Assembly: GCA_033725935.1 (NCBI GenBank)
Contig: MU867060.1
Coordinates: 1,454,922 to 1,518,921, forward strand
Reading direction: 5' to 3'
Origin: Cladorrhinum sp. PSN259
Taxonomy: Eukaryota > Ascomycota > Sordariomycetes > Sordariales > Podosporaceae
Length of the DNA: 64,000 nt
How positions within the stretch are numbered: the stretch's first letter is position 1; every line of letters begins with the position of its first letter. The translations under genes and the position numbers were made by a program. Below the pieces are notes generated by a model that was not told the DNA's origin, made no database searches, and saw only the letters and a list, made by a program, of their open reading frames with translations. Below are positions 34,101 to 45,013 of this stretch, in pieces.

Positions 34101-34740
34101 TACCTAGCAGGGGAAAGGGGAGGTCTGGACAAACTCTAGGTATCAGCAGATTCTGTGGTCCGTATAACCTCCAAACTGTAATCATTATCTAAAAAGCTTA
34201 TTTTAACATCAATAGTAGATGCCTTAGTTTTTTTTTTTCAATCGAATCACGCTATAGGCAAAAAAATGAAAGTTTGTCGAGCTTTTTGCTAGTAAGCCCA
34301 AAGTACCTACAGAACTGCGGCGGCTCTTAAAGCAAGCAGAGTGCGTCCGGGTCTGGTACCTTTGTATAATTCGATAACACTTGACGCCGAATCTTCCGCC
34401 CCCTAAAGAGATATGTGATTGTCCCTAACGGCTTTGATAGACTTGGTACATATACAAGTTATAAAAATCAAAGTATCCAGGACGGCGCCTAGCCTGTGCT
34501 GACGAGCCCGTCGGATGATATGAAGATTCAGGGGATCTTAAAATTCTAACTAAGAAACCGGTGTATGGCGTCCAAGATCAATTTCTATTGTAAGAGTCAA
34601 ATAGATTGGACTCGGACGGGTGTGAACGGGTGATAGTGTTCACTTTCCTGCATGCCGGACGAGAAACTATTCCGGGGTCGAATGTTTATACTAGATTACA
34701 AGAATGCCCTTGCCTTTCAGGGCTAAGAAGAGGTTCCGTT
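31190..34740. other. 3.5-kb gene-poor region
   Basis: No convincing gene is seen. The region contains a purine tract (AAAAAG repeats, about 33597-33640), poly-T near 33877 and poly-A near 34022. Short ORFs on both strands lack conserved features. Part may be the amidoligase promoter and part the 3' flank of the monooxygenase; noncoding RNA cannot be excluded. Confidence 0.45.
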
Positions 34741-36234
34741 TCAAGCCTTAGGCTTCCACTCTGACAACTTAAACGGCAGCGGCTTCAGCTCATCGACCGG
34801 CCACAGCTCATGGCCCCACGCCTTCGGCTTCCCACCGGAGCGCGCCTTGGTCATGATCTCACGGGCAGAAAGAATGGACTCGTAGCCTTTATCTGCTACA
34901 TCTCTCTGGAATTCGTCGAGCTTAGTCCGCACAGACTCATAGTCCAGACCCTGACTGTCGGCAAGCAGCTTGCTCAGATGGACGGCGTCTCGAATAGCAA
35001 AGATTCCTCCCTCACCGCGGTCTGTTATTGTTAGCAACGCGCCTGATACTACAAGAGAGAGAGAAAGGTAGATCTTACTGGGCGTCATCGGATGCGCCGC
35101 ATCTCCAACGAGAAGCGTCCTCTTGACAGGAGGATATTTGGACCCCGGGATAAGTGCATCGTACCAGCCCTAGTATTGTCGTCAGCTCCGCCTCTCCATC
35201 CTGGGAGATCTGAAAATAAAAAACAAAACATTCAGGATAAACCCACAAAACCCTGCTTAATCCCCTCCGGCTTCGTTCCCTCGACCGTGACCCTAAACCC
35301 CTCGTCCAGCGACTGAACCTTCTCCCTCGCATACTTCAGCTTCTCCTCCTGCGTAGCCCCCTTTACCACATTTTCGTCCAAGTTCCCCATCACCCAGTAA
35401 TAATCCCCCTCCACCTTCCCGTCCTCCGAGCCCATCAGCACCTGGTTTAGCCCGCTGAACAGTGTATATCCCGGTCCAAACGCAATATACCCCGTGTGCC
35501 CCATCTGAAGCTGCTTCTCCATAATCTCTCCCCTGAGCTTTATTTCGCCGAGGATCACAGCCCCAGGCACGGGCTCAAGGATCTCCTCGTTGGTCTTGCC
35601 AAGCACGTGCTGTCGGACGCTGGACCAAGTCCCGTCGGCGCCAACGAGGACGGTTCCCGTGGCCGAGGTCCCGTCGTGGAAGGTGACGGTGACACCGTCG
35701 GTGGACTCTTTGATGCCTACGGCTTTCTTGTCCCACTGTACGGGGATGTGCGTACAGAGGAGCTCGCGGAAGCGGAGGCGATTAATACGCAAGCAGGGAG
35801 TGGAGGGTGTGTCTTCAACCATGAGCTTCTTGCCGCCGGGGAAGTAGTAGACTACCTGGGAGGGGAGCGGGAGAGGAAGGAGGTGGCATGCTGAGGAAAC
35901 AGGGGGGAGATCGGATGGGAGGGATGAATCGAAGAGATTGTCGAGGCTGTGAGTGAGTGAGAAGAGAAGGGACTTGGTTGAATGAGGAAACCAAGAACAG
36001 CAGAAAGATCGAAATGAAGAAATGAAAAATAAAATTGAAAAAGGGTAAGCAAGAAAGGGAAACAGGATAATCTTACTCGTAAAGACCAAGGGCATAGCCC
36101 TGCCCACGAGCGCTGGGGCTGGCGTCGCGCTCAAAGATCTCGAACGAGATACTATGCTTGCGTAAGGCTTGAGCCAGCGTCAAGCCACCAATACCAGCAC
36201 CAATGATAAGAATATGCAAGTTCTGGTTTGACAT
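34741..36234 (-). CDS. FAD-dependent monooxygenase (salicylate hydroxylase-like)
   Basis: Exons 36234-36077, 35946-35247, 35169-35079 and 35021-34741 sum to 409 residues in frame. The N-terminus holds the FAD-binding LIIGAGIGGLTLAQALRK (GxGxxG), the middle has VLVGADGTWSSVR (the DG motif), and the third exon ends LLVGDAAHPMTP (the GD motif), followed by GEGGIFAIRDAVHLS. These three motifs define class A flavoprotein aromatic hydroxylases. The first intron is 130 nt. The substrate is unknown; no biosynthetic cluster surrounds it. Confidence 0.88.
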
Positions 36235-36338
36235 TGTGGGACAGTCACCAGGAAGAGCGGGCGTGGACGGGTTATGGTGTTGGATTTAGTGGTTTAATGT
36301 GAAGAAAAGATGAGGGGTACTTTAGCGGGGGGACGAAG
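36235..36338. promoter_or_regulatory. upstream region of the monooxygenase gene
   Basis: A short upstream region, cut off at about 36339 by the repeat fragment, which places element sequence within about 105 bp of the start codon. Confidence 0.4.
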
Positions 36339-36545
36339 TGTTATAACCTGCGCCAGCACGAGCTAAGATGACAGGATAATCAAAGGTTGTAAAACACTGG
36401 CGCTGCTTTAGATAAGGGGATTTATGATTAACAACGATGTTATATTCTAATAAAAAGCTATCACAAGTAGACTATAGATGAATAAACTTGATTACTGGCG
36501 TAAGGAATTAGATTTCTCAGAACGGAGAGTAATTACCCAGCATGG
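36339..36545 (+). mobile_element. degraded LTR-like fragment related to 21284-21510
   Basis: It begins TGTTATAACCTGCGCC and shares GACAGGATAAT, TTGATTACTGGCGTAAGGAATTAGAT-type and ACGGAGAGT..CCCAGCA blocks with the copy at 21284. It is more AT-rich than that copy, with several G-to-A and C-to-T differences, consistent with repeat-induced point mutation. There are no coding parts. Confidence 0.65.
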
Positions 36546-37272
36546 AAAGAAATATGATGCACAAGAGAGATAATGCACACACAGGTCAGGTGTCGACACG
36601 ACAGTGCAGCGGTAGTGTATCGACCACGTCTCTATAGGTGCAAGACTAATCCTTGAAGTAGGAAAAAATATGAATCTGAAAACGAGTGTGTTTTTTTTAC
36701 AAAAATAGGTGGGTACCTAGAAAAGTAGGAATGAAATTTACTACATTGGAATTCCCGGACTCACAGATTCATAGACTCATCGGACTCTTGAAATAGCCCA
36801 AAATATTGATGCTTATATACAAACATACATACATACATATAACTATTTACGATAGCAAAATAAACTGGCACATCATGACCATCCGAGTGTCAGAAGCTTG
36901 CTTTATACTCCACAAGATATCGTAATAAAACCGACTGCCAGGCCACATGTTCATTCCCGTCTATTCTGTTCATCGAATTATATCGGATTGGAATGTATGT
37001 ACAGTACCTATACACCGTGAATACAAAACTTACCTCTATTTTCTTTATCCCTTGCCAAAATCACAAAAGATCATTTATAAGCCTCCTTAGTATTACTCGG
37101 AAATCAGATAATAACAGCCAGAGATTCAAATATTTTTAGTATTAAAACAGCCACCAAACTCCGTTAATTATCATCCCCTGTCCTAAACCCGTGGCAAGCA
37201 CAGACACAAAGCCCCTTTTCTTCCATTACCACCATCCCCCAAAAACAATTTCTCCGTCTGAACCTTTTCACA
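36546..37272. other. AT-rich spacer
   Basis: About 730 bp with a TACA microsatellite (about 36823-36840). No gene is seen. It may be element-derived flank plus the 3' UTR of the next gene. Confidence 0.45.
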
Positions 37273-38477
37273 TCAGAAAGTAGTCTGCAACTTTGGATAC
37301 TCACCCGCGTGCACCTGCAAATCAGCAAAGATACGGCCCGCGTCGTCCTGACTCAGGTCCTTCATCCGCTCGTAATCCTCCTCCTCCAGCTTCTCCAACT
37401 CGTCAGCAGGCTCGCCCTTTCCTTCCTTTTGATCCTTCTCCTGCGGCTCTAGTGCCTTATCGATACCCGAGGACTCTCCGACCAGCAGGAACTGTGTGTT
37501 GACGTAGTCGAGGTGCTTGGGCTGAGTCGGAGCCCAGCGGAGGGAACGGAACTCTTCAAGGAGGCTATAAAATTAAATGTAACGTCAGCCAAGTTTTTTT
37601 CATAAACAAATATTATTTTTTTTAGGAAAAAAAAAAAATCTTACTCCTTGGGATACTCAGGTCCCTTCGATAACCGCGCATTCTTGGGAGGCTCGTACTG
37701 CGGATTCCTGGTGCTAATGATGAAGCTCCCCTTCTCTTTCAGGCCAATCTCCTTTTGCACCTCGCCCAGCTCCTCCGGCAACGTCAGGATATACGCCAAG
37801 TGGCTCTCCTTGCCCGTGTTCGTGATGGCGTAGACGCCCTCTCCTATGGGCGTAGCGGCGGGCGTGTGTCTTGTGCCGACCGTCTTGGTCTCGTAGTCGT
37901 TTGACGCGAGGAACTCGTCCTTGAGCTGCTGGAAAGATGCGCCAGTCTTTTCGACAAAAGAGATCCATCTGTCCTTGCCCGTCTGCGGGAGCACCTTCTT
38001 CGGGATCACGCACAGCCTGCTGTTGCCGGCGTCGCCAATGGTCCCGCTGCCGAGTTGCACATCTTTTGCGATGGGGCGCAGAATGATGTAGCTCCTTGCG
38101 ATCTCGTTGACCTCGGATGGCTTCTCGATGTTGACACGACCGCGGAAAAAAAAGTAAATGATTCCCTTTTCGACGATGCTGGATGGGATGGATTCGGGCG
38201 CTTCGTGCGGCTCGACTGCTTCTCCCTTATCGTCTGTAGCTGCAGGTTGCTTGTTCTCGGCTTCTTCTTCTTTCTTGGGAGCTTCATTCTTGGCTTCCTC
38301 GGTTGTCTTTTGATTCTCTTCCTCTGCGGGTTCCTTTTTGGCCCGCTTGGCTTCGGGTGAAGGGGCGCCTTCTTCAACCTTGTGCTTGGAGCCCGGCTCG
38401 GCGTCAGATGCCGGAGGAGCACCACCCGCAGAACTGTTTTGTTTCTTATTTGCCGAAGCCCTGGTTGAGGTCGTCAT
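37273..38477 (-). CDS. conserved Lys/Glu-rich nuclear-type protein
   Basis: Exons 38477-37645 and 37564-37273 give 374 residues. The first ~95 residues are a low-complexity Ala/Glu/Lys/Pro stretch with a basic motif (PEAKRAKKEPA) that could be a nuclear localisation signal. The folded core starts SSIVEKGIIYFFFRGRVNIE and continues through ARSYIILRPIAKD, GDAGNSRLCVIPKKVLP and SHLAYILTLPEELGEVQKE. Similar fungal proteins are sometimes labelled BTB-domain transcription factors, but no BTB fold is evident to me. The C-terminus is acidic. Function unknown. Confidence 0.82.
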
Positions 38478-38930
38478 CTTTACTAGTTTCTAACTCCTTT
38501 ATCTAAGTTTGTGTAATCAAATGGAATTAGAGTCAAGAGTCAAGTCAGATGGAGAGTTTAGAAAGGCCAATTGAAAGCTGCCCAACCCTGAATCAGTAGG
38601 AGATGATCACCGCTTGCATGTGCGAGTGATGTCATCGATCCCCGTTTCTGACAGGCGCATGGATGAACAATGATTCTGCAGGACATTATAATGATGTTTG
38701 AGGCTAGTCTCATTCACCGTTGCCCAGTGCATGTTCCCAACCTAGTTGCCCGAGTTCAATCAATCTAGCCTCCATCTTTACTTTCACCCATAAAAATTGC
38801 ATTCGTATAATTATCCTCGGGACGATGGCATCTCAAACACTGGAGACTGAAACAGATTTTATCTTGATAAGAAAAAGAAAACAAAAGGGGAAGAAAAGAA
38901 TTACTTTAACAATGTTAGATTTCCAAAAAT
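38478..38930. other. spacer, nothing seen
   Basis: About 450 bp between the nuclear-type protein gene and tRNA-Gly. No gene is supported; it includes the upstream region of the former. Confidence 0.45.
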
Positions 38931-39001
38931 TGCGTCAGCCGCGAATCGAACGCGGGGCCCATCGATGGCAACGATGGATTTTACCACTAAACCACTGACG
39001 C
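38931..39001 (-). tRNA. tRNA-Gly(GCC): tRNA-Gly(GCC)
   Basis: A 71-nt tRNA on the minus strand: acceptor GCGTCAG pairs with CTGACGC, D-loop TGGTTTAGTGGTAAAA, anticodon loop with GCC, T-arm CCGCG-TTCGATT-CGCGG, discriminator A. No intron. All stems pair. Confidence 0.95.
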
Positions 39002-39175
39002 TACAACATCTTTATTGAAGTCATGGACGTCGAGATCTTGGGTGGGTATCATATTCTACATAAGCCTCTTTTACACACCTGAACTGTATGGTTTTATAAG
39101 TGGAGAAACAATTTAGACTACACTACCTTATTACTGCTCATATATTCATACACTTTGCCAAGAATTTGTACCAAA

Positions 39176-39767
39176 TCAATGACGCTCCGATGCAACCGCC
39201 TCTGAAGTGACCGGAATCCTCTCCGTCGCGGAAATCCCCTTGGACCTGAAATCTGTGCCCTCGGACGAATCAGTCCGAAGACCCCTTTCTTTGCTGTCGC
39301 CCAAAAAGTCCATCTTAGCCGGATTTCGGTTCACCCCCTCGAGTGGGCCCTTCTCGGGCCTCCTCCTGTCCATATCACCCTGGCCTTCCACCGGCCTACC
39401 GATGGGAGAATCATTGTACACCGACTTGCTCGTAGCTCCGGGCATGTCCAGAGGAGACGTCTTGGATGAAGGGTCCATCATGTCGTTGTTGGCCTGGCCG
39501 GGAATCTCAGAGGTAGGATTGGGGTAGAAGGTAGATTCCTTCGGAGCGGTCCCAGGAGGAAATGTCTGAGCGTGAAACTCGGGAATAGCGTCCTTGCCTA
39601 TCTTTTGGCCGAGTTGATGCTGAAAGGGGGCTCTGTTAGTGACAACGATGAAGGCTTTTTCTGAGGTATGAATAGCAGCTCACTCCATGCTCCATCATGG
39701 GCTTGGAACGGGGGATGCTGGCGTGGAATTCGCCTTGACCGGCGAGAGCTTCAGCGTTTGCAGACAT
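39176..39767 (-). CDS. small hydrophilic conserved fungal protein
   Basis: Exons 39767-39684 and 39619-39176 give 175 residues; the splice joins MMEHG to HQLGQKIGKDA. The protein is rich in Pro, Ser, Gly, Asp and Arg with no hydrophobic segment, and is likely to be disordered. It has a conserved-looking opening (MSANAEALAGQGEFHASIPRS). No function is assigned. Confidence 0.72.
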
Positions 39768-41505
39768 GATGGTGACTGGAATGTGAAGATGGAATAATTT
39801 GATTCTGATTGTAGATGCTGACTCTTGTCTGTTGTCTGGAGAAGGAACTGTTTGAGACACTTCAAATACGACATCCGTCTATATACTGCGTGAGTTCATA
39901 GTTGAGCTCACACATGATGTCATGAAAACTAGTCGAGATGCGTTGTTGCATCATTCATCTGAAGAGATAACGTCTGACGACTTCATATGAGTAACAAGAG
40001 ACCCGGAGCTGTATCCGTTTGGCTGGACCCGGCATTGATCTGCTGTTACCCAAGGCGTAAGGAGGGGGGTATGGGCCAGGGTTGGGGTTAGGTTAGGGTT
40101 CTGCAGACTGGTCCTATCCATGTGCGCGACGGACGCGTAATGCAAGCGACAGCTCGCATATACTACTCATGCCCGGCGATACTGCCGACCAAAATGGCAA
40201 GTTCAAGTGAATCTCCATCCGAATGTCAAATTGCAGGTGGCGGGCATCGCCGGTGGACTTATTTTCGGTCTGTTGTTGCGGACGCTTGGTGTGCGAAGAA
40301 TTGTGGAAACTGACTGGCTTCTGAAGCTTGGATGATGTAATCTGGCGGGGTAAAAGAGACAGAGAGAGACAAGCTTACGCCGTATTTCTTCCCAGAAAAA
40401 CTCCGGCAACAGAACACCCGACCGGACATTCTAGAGAGTTATTCGCCATCCTGTGCCTCCCCAGAAGTCTGTAAACTCACCCCGAAATTCCCTCAATCGA
40501 TCGGTTCATTGATGATGGTTGCACAGCGTTACCGTCCCGATTCTGCAGGGTAACCTGAAGCGAGTGCTTGATGAGCACAGAAGCAGTGGGCAGTGAGATC
40601 ACTGGATGCTTGCTGACCAGCCAACCCCAGGGTCCAAGCCATCCCACTTTTTTTTTTTGGCGGCGCTTTCCCTCCTTCAGCCGTCCCTTCCCAGTCCCTC
40701 TACCCCTGCGCCATCGATTTGCGCTGGTGTTGGATGGCTGGATGGCTGGATGGCTGGATGGCTGGATGCAACCATGCCGTTGCTGCTGTCAGGTTTGTTA
40801 CTTGCGGTGGTGCCAGCCGCTCGAGGCTTGATTTCTTGGTTCCCCGATTGAGCATGCAGCCCCTTGGCCATGCCTGTGATGGCGTTTCTTGTTTTTCCAA
40901 TTTATTGTTTTTTTTTTGTGCTCTTCCCCCCCTCCATTCTGTTTCCGTTTCACGAAAACTCACTGCGACCGCCTACGAACCAGCGGCAAATGTGGGTTTG
41001 AGCGCTGTGTGTGTGAGATCCAAGTGCGAGTGTGATGGGGCGGAGGATTTGCGGCTGCTGAGAGTCAATCCTGGAACCAACCCAACACGGCAACTCGGGC
41101 GAGACAACAAGGGGGCAACAGTCCAAAAATACGAGAGCCTTTTCTTTTTCTTCCCTTTTCATTACGAACATAAACACGGGGTGCAGGAAAATAAGATTGC
41201 GAGTTATTCAGCGTCTTGCGTGCAAGTCAAGGCGATACACAGACTGCGACGCCTTCAGTCAGGCGGGTGGAGCCCCGAGCGACGTTCGACGTTCAACATT
41301 CCACAGCAACGCCGTCCGTTGCGACTCGTTTCCGGCGGCTGACGACGGCGCGCGGGACGGCGAAGAAGCAACTCATTCCTGCTCTCGAATTCCACACAGC
41401 CAGAGGACGCCGGCCGGTCCCAACTGAGACATTTCCCGTTGCGGACATTCTCGTCGAGACCATCGTTAGTTTTCGCTCGTGCGCACTGCGCCCCCGTATG
41501 CTGTG
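39768..41505. other. 1.7-kb spacer with short repeats
   Basis: Contains a telomere-like GGGGTTAGGTTAGGGTT at about 40084-40099, an 8-bp GGATGGCT tandem at 40731-40768 and a poly-T at about 40651. It presumably holds the promoter and 5' UTR of the GH17 gene. No other gene is supported. Confidence 0.5.
40731..40768 (+). repeat. (TGGATGGC)n tandem repeat
   Basis: Nearly five perfect copies of an 8-bp unit. It is not in a supported gene. Confidence 0.9.
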
Positions 41506-41506
41506 A
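41498..41506 (+). promoter_or_regulatory. two-codon upstream ORF overlapping the GH17 start
   Basis: ATG CTG TGA at 41498-41506. The last base of its stop is the first base of the main start codon (TGATG). Such a minimal uORF could reduce initiation or favour reinitiation, provided it is within the transcript. Confidence 0.55.
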
Positions 41507-43704
41507 TGGCGCATGCGCCACGATATTACAATACGGAAGACCATCTGGCAGAGCGCCAACCGCTCAGCCATGGAGCCCCGTCTTCTCCCCTCAGACACCA
41601 ATACCCACCAGACTCGTTCACCTCATCGCCTTCGAGGGGAATCCGGCCCGGAGCCCATCCCGATTCCTCGTTCAACCAACTCCGCGCCCAACGACGACTG
41701 AGCCAAGAACCCGCGAATCCTGGATACAGCGGCGGCGGCTACAATAACGGCTACGACCAGTCCTCTGATGACCAATTCGCCCCACCGCGACCTCCTCCCC
41801 ACCGAACCACTGCAAGAAATTCTTGGGGTCGAGGGATTCCACAGAGCAATACCATCACTCCAGGAGCAGACAACTTCGGCAACGCTGCCGCCGGAGGTAT
41901 GGCGGGCATAGCAATGAGTGTTGCGGACCACAACGCGCGAGAGAGCGGACTAAACGCAGTACACAACCCACATCATCCACAACAGGCATACCAACAAGGC
42001 GGAGGACACTTATCTCCGAGCGGTAGTGAACAGCATCCTGTCAGCCGAAACTCACATTCTAGCCTCCAGGGTCTCAATTCTACACCAAGCGGCCCGGGAT
42101 TAGGAACACCAGGACAGAGAACCCCATCGAGAAGTCGCTACGCCCCCGGCGATGCATATGTAGATGATCCAGCCCACATATATCGTCGGCCGGCAGACCC
42201 TAACCTTGGCGTCGTCAATCCTCATGAGATCCTGGATGACGGCGATGACGGACTGTCATATGCAAGAAGGGGCCCAAGAACAAGCATGCTAAGCCTTGGT
42301 TCAAGTCATAGGGGTAGAGATGCTGCTGCAGGAGGCGCCGCGGGTTTGGGAGCTGCAGGGACCATTTCAGGCTTGGCAAGCCGTAACGGGAGCGGTAGCG
42401 TCGGCAACCCGACAGCACAATATGCTCCTGTAAACAACGGTATTCCAGGAGATGCGTCGTCAGGTGATGTGGGATTCGGTGCTGGTGGTGGAGGTGGAGG
42501 TGGCGGTGGCGGTGGCGGCTACGGTATGGCTTATCTGAACGAGAAGAAGTCGTCGAATAATGGTAAGAAGAAGAGGCTCATCATAATCCTGGTTATTGTC
42601 GCCCTCATCCTGATCGGCGTCGTCCTCGGAATTGTCTTTGGTATTGTACTAAAAAACAAGGACAACAAGAGTGATAACGCTGGCAAGTCATCGGGCGGGT
42701 CGGTACAGTCAGCAGAGCAGGATACTGCTACCAACGGAGATTTGAACATCAACTCGGCAGAAATCAAGGCCCTCATGAACAACAAGGAACTCAAAAAAGT
42801 CTTCCCTGGCATGGATTATACCCCCGTCCACGCGCAGTACCCTGATTGCATTCACAACCCACCGTCGCAAAATAATATCACCCGAGACCTCGCCGTCCTT
42901 TCTCAGCTCACCAACACCGTCCGTCTCTATGGCACCGATTGCAACCAAACACAGATGCTAATCCACGCCGTCGAGCAATTGAAGCTTCAAGATACCATAA
43001 GGATCTGGCTTGGTGTTTGGCAGGATGGCAACACCACCACGAACCGCCGTCAGCTGGACCAGATGTGGGATATTCTTGATGTCTACGGCGAGAAATACTT
43101 TGACGGAGTCATTGTCGCCAACGAGATTCTTTTCAGAGAGCAAATGACGATCTGGAGCCTGGGTCAATTGCTGGCGGACGTGCGCACCAACCTAACGAAG
43201 AAGAACATGAACCTGCCCGTCGCTACTAGCGATCTGGGAGACAAGTGGGATTCGAATCTGGCGGCGCAGAGCGATGCCATCATGGGCAATATTCATCCCT
43301 TCTTTGCGGGGACTAAAGCTTCCGAGGCGGCCAAGTGGACCATGGGGTTCTTTGTGAACAAGACGGGCACTTACGCGAAGAAGGACAAGAAGATGAATGT
43401 CATTGCCGAGACCGGCTGGCCTTCGCAAGGTGGAACGAGCTGCGGGACGGAACTTGAGACGAAATGCCCGGACAAGGCAGTTGCGGGCATTCCAGAGATG
43501 AATCAGTTCATGGAGGATTGGGTGTGTACGGCTCTGGACGAGGGAACGAATTACTTTTGGTTCGAGGCGTTTGATGAGCCGTGGAAGTTTGATTTCAACA
43601 CTCCTGGCAAAGAATGGGAGGACCATTGGGGTTTGATGGATGTGGACAGGAACTTGAAACCTGGCTTGAAGATTCCGGATTGTGGTGGCAAGAGGATAAG
43701 TTGA
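41506..43704 (+). CDS. btgC: membrane-anchored GH17 endo-1,3-beta-glucanase
   Basis: A single exon of 732 residues. The ~350-residue N-terminal cytoplasmic region is Pro/Ser/Gly-rich and ends in a poly-Gly tract. One membrane helix (about 355-382, LIIILVIVALILIGVVLGIVFGIVL) has a basic inner flank (KKKR), so the protein is type II with the enzyme outside. The catalytic part begins near FPGMDYTPVHAQYPDC. It contains VIVANEILF (acid/base Glu, about 540) and VIAETGWPS (nucleophile, about 634-640), the GH17 pair, and ends YFWFEAFDEPWK. It corresponds to Aspergillus BtgC and acts on wall beta-1,3-glucan during growth. Confidence 0.93.
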   Translation: MAHAPRYYNTEDHLAERQPLSHGAPSSPLRHQYPPDSFTSSPSRGIRPGAHPDSSFNQLRAQRRLSQEPANPGYSGGGYNNGYDQSSDDQFAPPRPPPHRTTARNSWGRGIPQSNTITPGADNFGNAAAGGMAGIAMSVADHNARESGLNAVHNPHHPQQAYQQGGGHLSPSGSEQHPVSRNSHSSLQGLNSTPSGPGLGTPGQRTPSRSRYAPGDAYVDDPAHIYRRPADPNLGVVNPHEILDDGDDGLSYARRGPRTSMLSLGSSHRGRDAAAGGAAGLGAAGTISGLASRNGSGSVGNPTAQYAPVNNGIPGDASSGDVGFGAGGGGGGGGGGGGYGMAYLNEKKSSNNGKKKRLIIILVIVALILIGVVLGIVFGIVLKNKDNKSDNAGKSSGGSVQSAEQDTATNGDLNINSAEIKALMNNKELKKVFPGMDYTPVHAQYPDCIHNPPSQNNITRDLAVLSQLTNTVRLYGTDCNQTQMLIHAVEQLKLQDTIRIWLGVWQDGNTTTNRRQLDQMWDILDVYGEKYFDGVIVANEILFREQMTIWSLGQLLADVRTNLTKKNMNLPVATSDLGDKWDSNLAAQSDAIMGNIHPFFAGTKASEAAKWTMGFFVNKTGTYAKKDKKMNVIAETGWPSQGGTSCGTELETKCPDKAVAGIPEMNQFMEDWVCTALDEGTNYFWFEAFDEPWKFDFNTPGKEWEDHWGLMDVDRNLKPGLKIPDCGGKRIS

Positions 43705-44750
43705 TGACGGGTTTTGGTGAAATGGGTGGGTTGTATTATGATGATGGTATACATGGGATATGAATATTTGGGTTTTTCTTTCTTCTTTCAAAAACACTAT
43801 GGCGGCATTTTGATTGCTTTGATGCAACACTGTTTGGAGGATGGCACGACATCTTGGGGGTTGTTATTTTGTTTTTCTTTATTCGGAGGACGAAGTTTTT
43901 TTCTATTTGACAGGCATGGCGGTCATCGCTCAGCGGCATATACCAAACCCCCTGCATGGCATGCGTCTTCATCTGGCTGCCCAGGCATCTATTTTGTGTT
44001 GTTTTATATGTTTCGTTTTTATATGGCGGGATAATGCTTGTCCATAATCCTCCCGTTGCATATGTATTTAGAGGTAGTTTACTTGTTCAATGGCGGTATA
44101 TGATAGGCTGTGTGTATGTGTGTGTGTGTGTGTGTGGACGGGAATAAATATGGTTGTTTGGGTGTTTTTTTTTGTTCCATTACAACCACCTAATTATCTT
44201 ACCTTTGGTATTGGTGATATCATGTCATATCCCTATTGTTGGTTCTGTTGAAATCGAATTGGTAGCTTGTATGAGTTCGAGTTGCCGTTGACGTCGTCGT
44301 CGTCGTCGTTGTACTTGTCCCCATCCATCCATAAGGCTTACTTACTTGGGGAAAGGGGAGGGGGTGTTGTCGCTAGTCTAATCTCTTTTGGGCGTGAAGG
44401 GAGGGAGGAGAAAATGACTGGTTGATTTACGGCAAGTTTATTGATTTGTGTGAACCGCTTATAACGCTTTTGGTTACCAACACACAGACATTATACGTAC
44501 ATACTTGAAAACATTGAAAATATGCCGACGGCGATTTCATTCATTGGTTGTTGTGGCCCGGCTTTTCTTACGAGCAGGGGACAGGACAGGACGGGGAGGG
44601 GGACCCGGGGAATTTCGTGGAAAAGTTGATGCGGGTTGAGTGCGTACAAGCATAAATGTGCGGGGAACGGAGTTGGAGTTAGTTGGAGTTGGAAGTTGCA
44701 TGTAAGTGAGGAGAACATGAAAATGAAAAAGGGTAGGGGGGGCAGGTATG

Positions 44751-44782
<32 letters not shown>

Positions 44783-45013
44783 ATGTGAATGTTACTGTGA
44801 TAAGAGGAGGTATTCTACAAGGGTCGGGAATGCAGGAAAAAAACAAGTGGTGGTAGCTACTTGCAGCAGCTTTAATAGTAGTTGTTATCCCCCTTCCCCC
44901 CCTCCATTCTTTCCTTCTTCCCTTCTTCCCTTACTTTCCCTTCCCTTCCATAACTTTGAACTTTGAGATGACGGTTTTGGCGTTTCTCAAATGAATTGAG
45001 AAAATCAAAATCC
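43705..45013. other. 1.3-kb spacer rich in microsatellites
   Basis: Contains TG (44110-44136), CGT (44291-44310) and TATG (about 44747-44780) microsatellites, and a CCTT-rich tract just before the MFS start. No gene is supported. Confidence 0.5.
44747..44780 (+). repeat. (TATG)n microsatellite
   Basis: About eight copies of a 4-bp unit in the spacer upstream of the MFS gene. Confidence 0.85.

Noticed and set aside
41506..43704. Possible separate gene for the disordered N-terminal half of the glucanase
   Set aside because: The frame is continuous through the membrane helix into the GH17 domain, as in the known type II enzymes.
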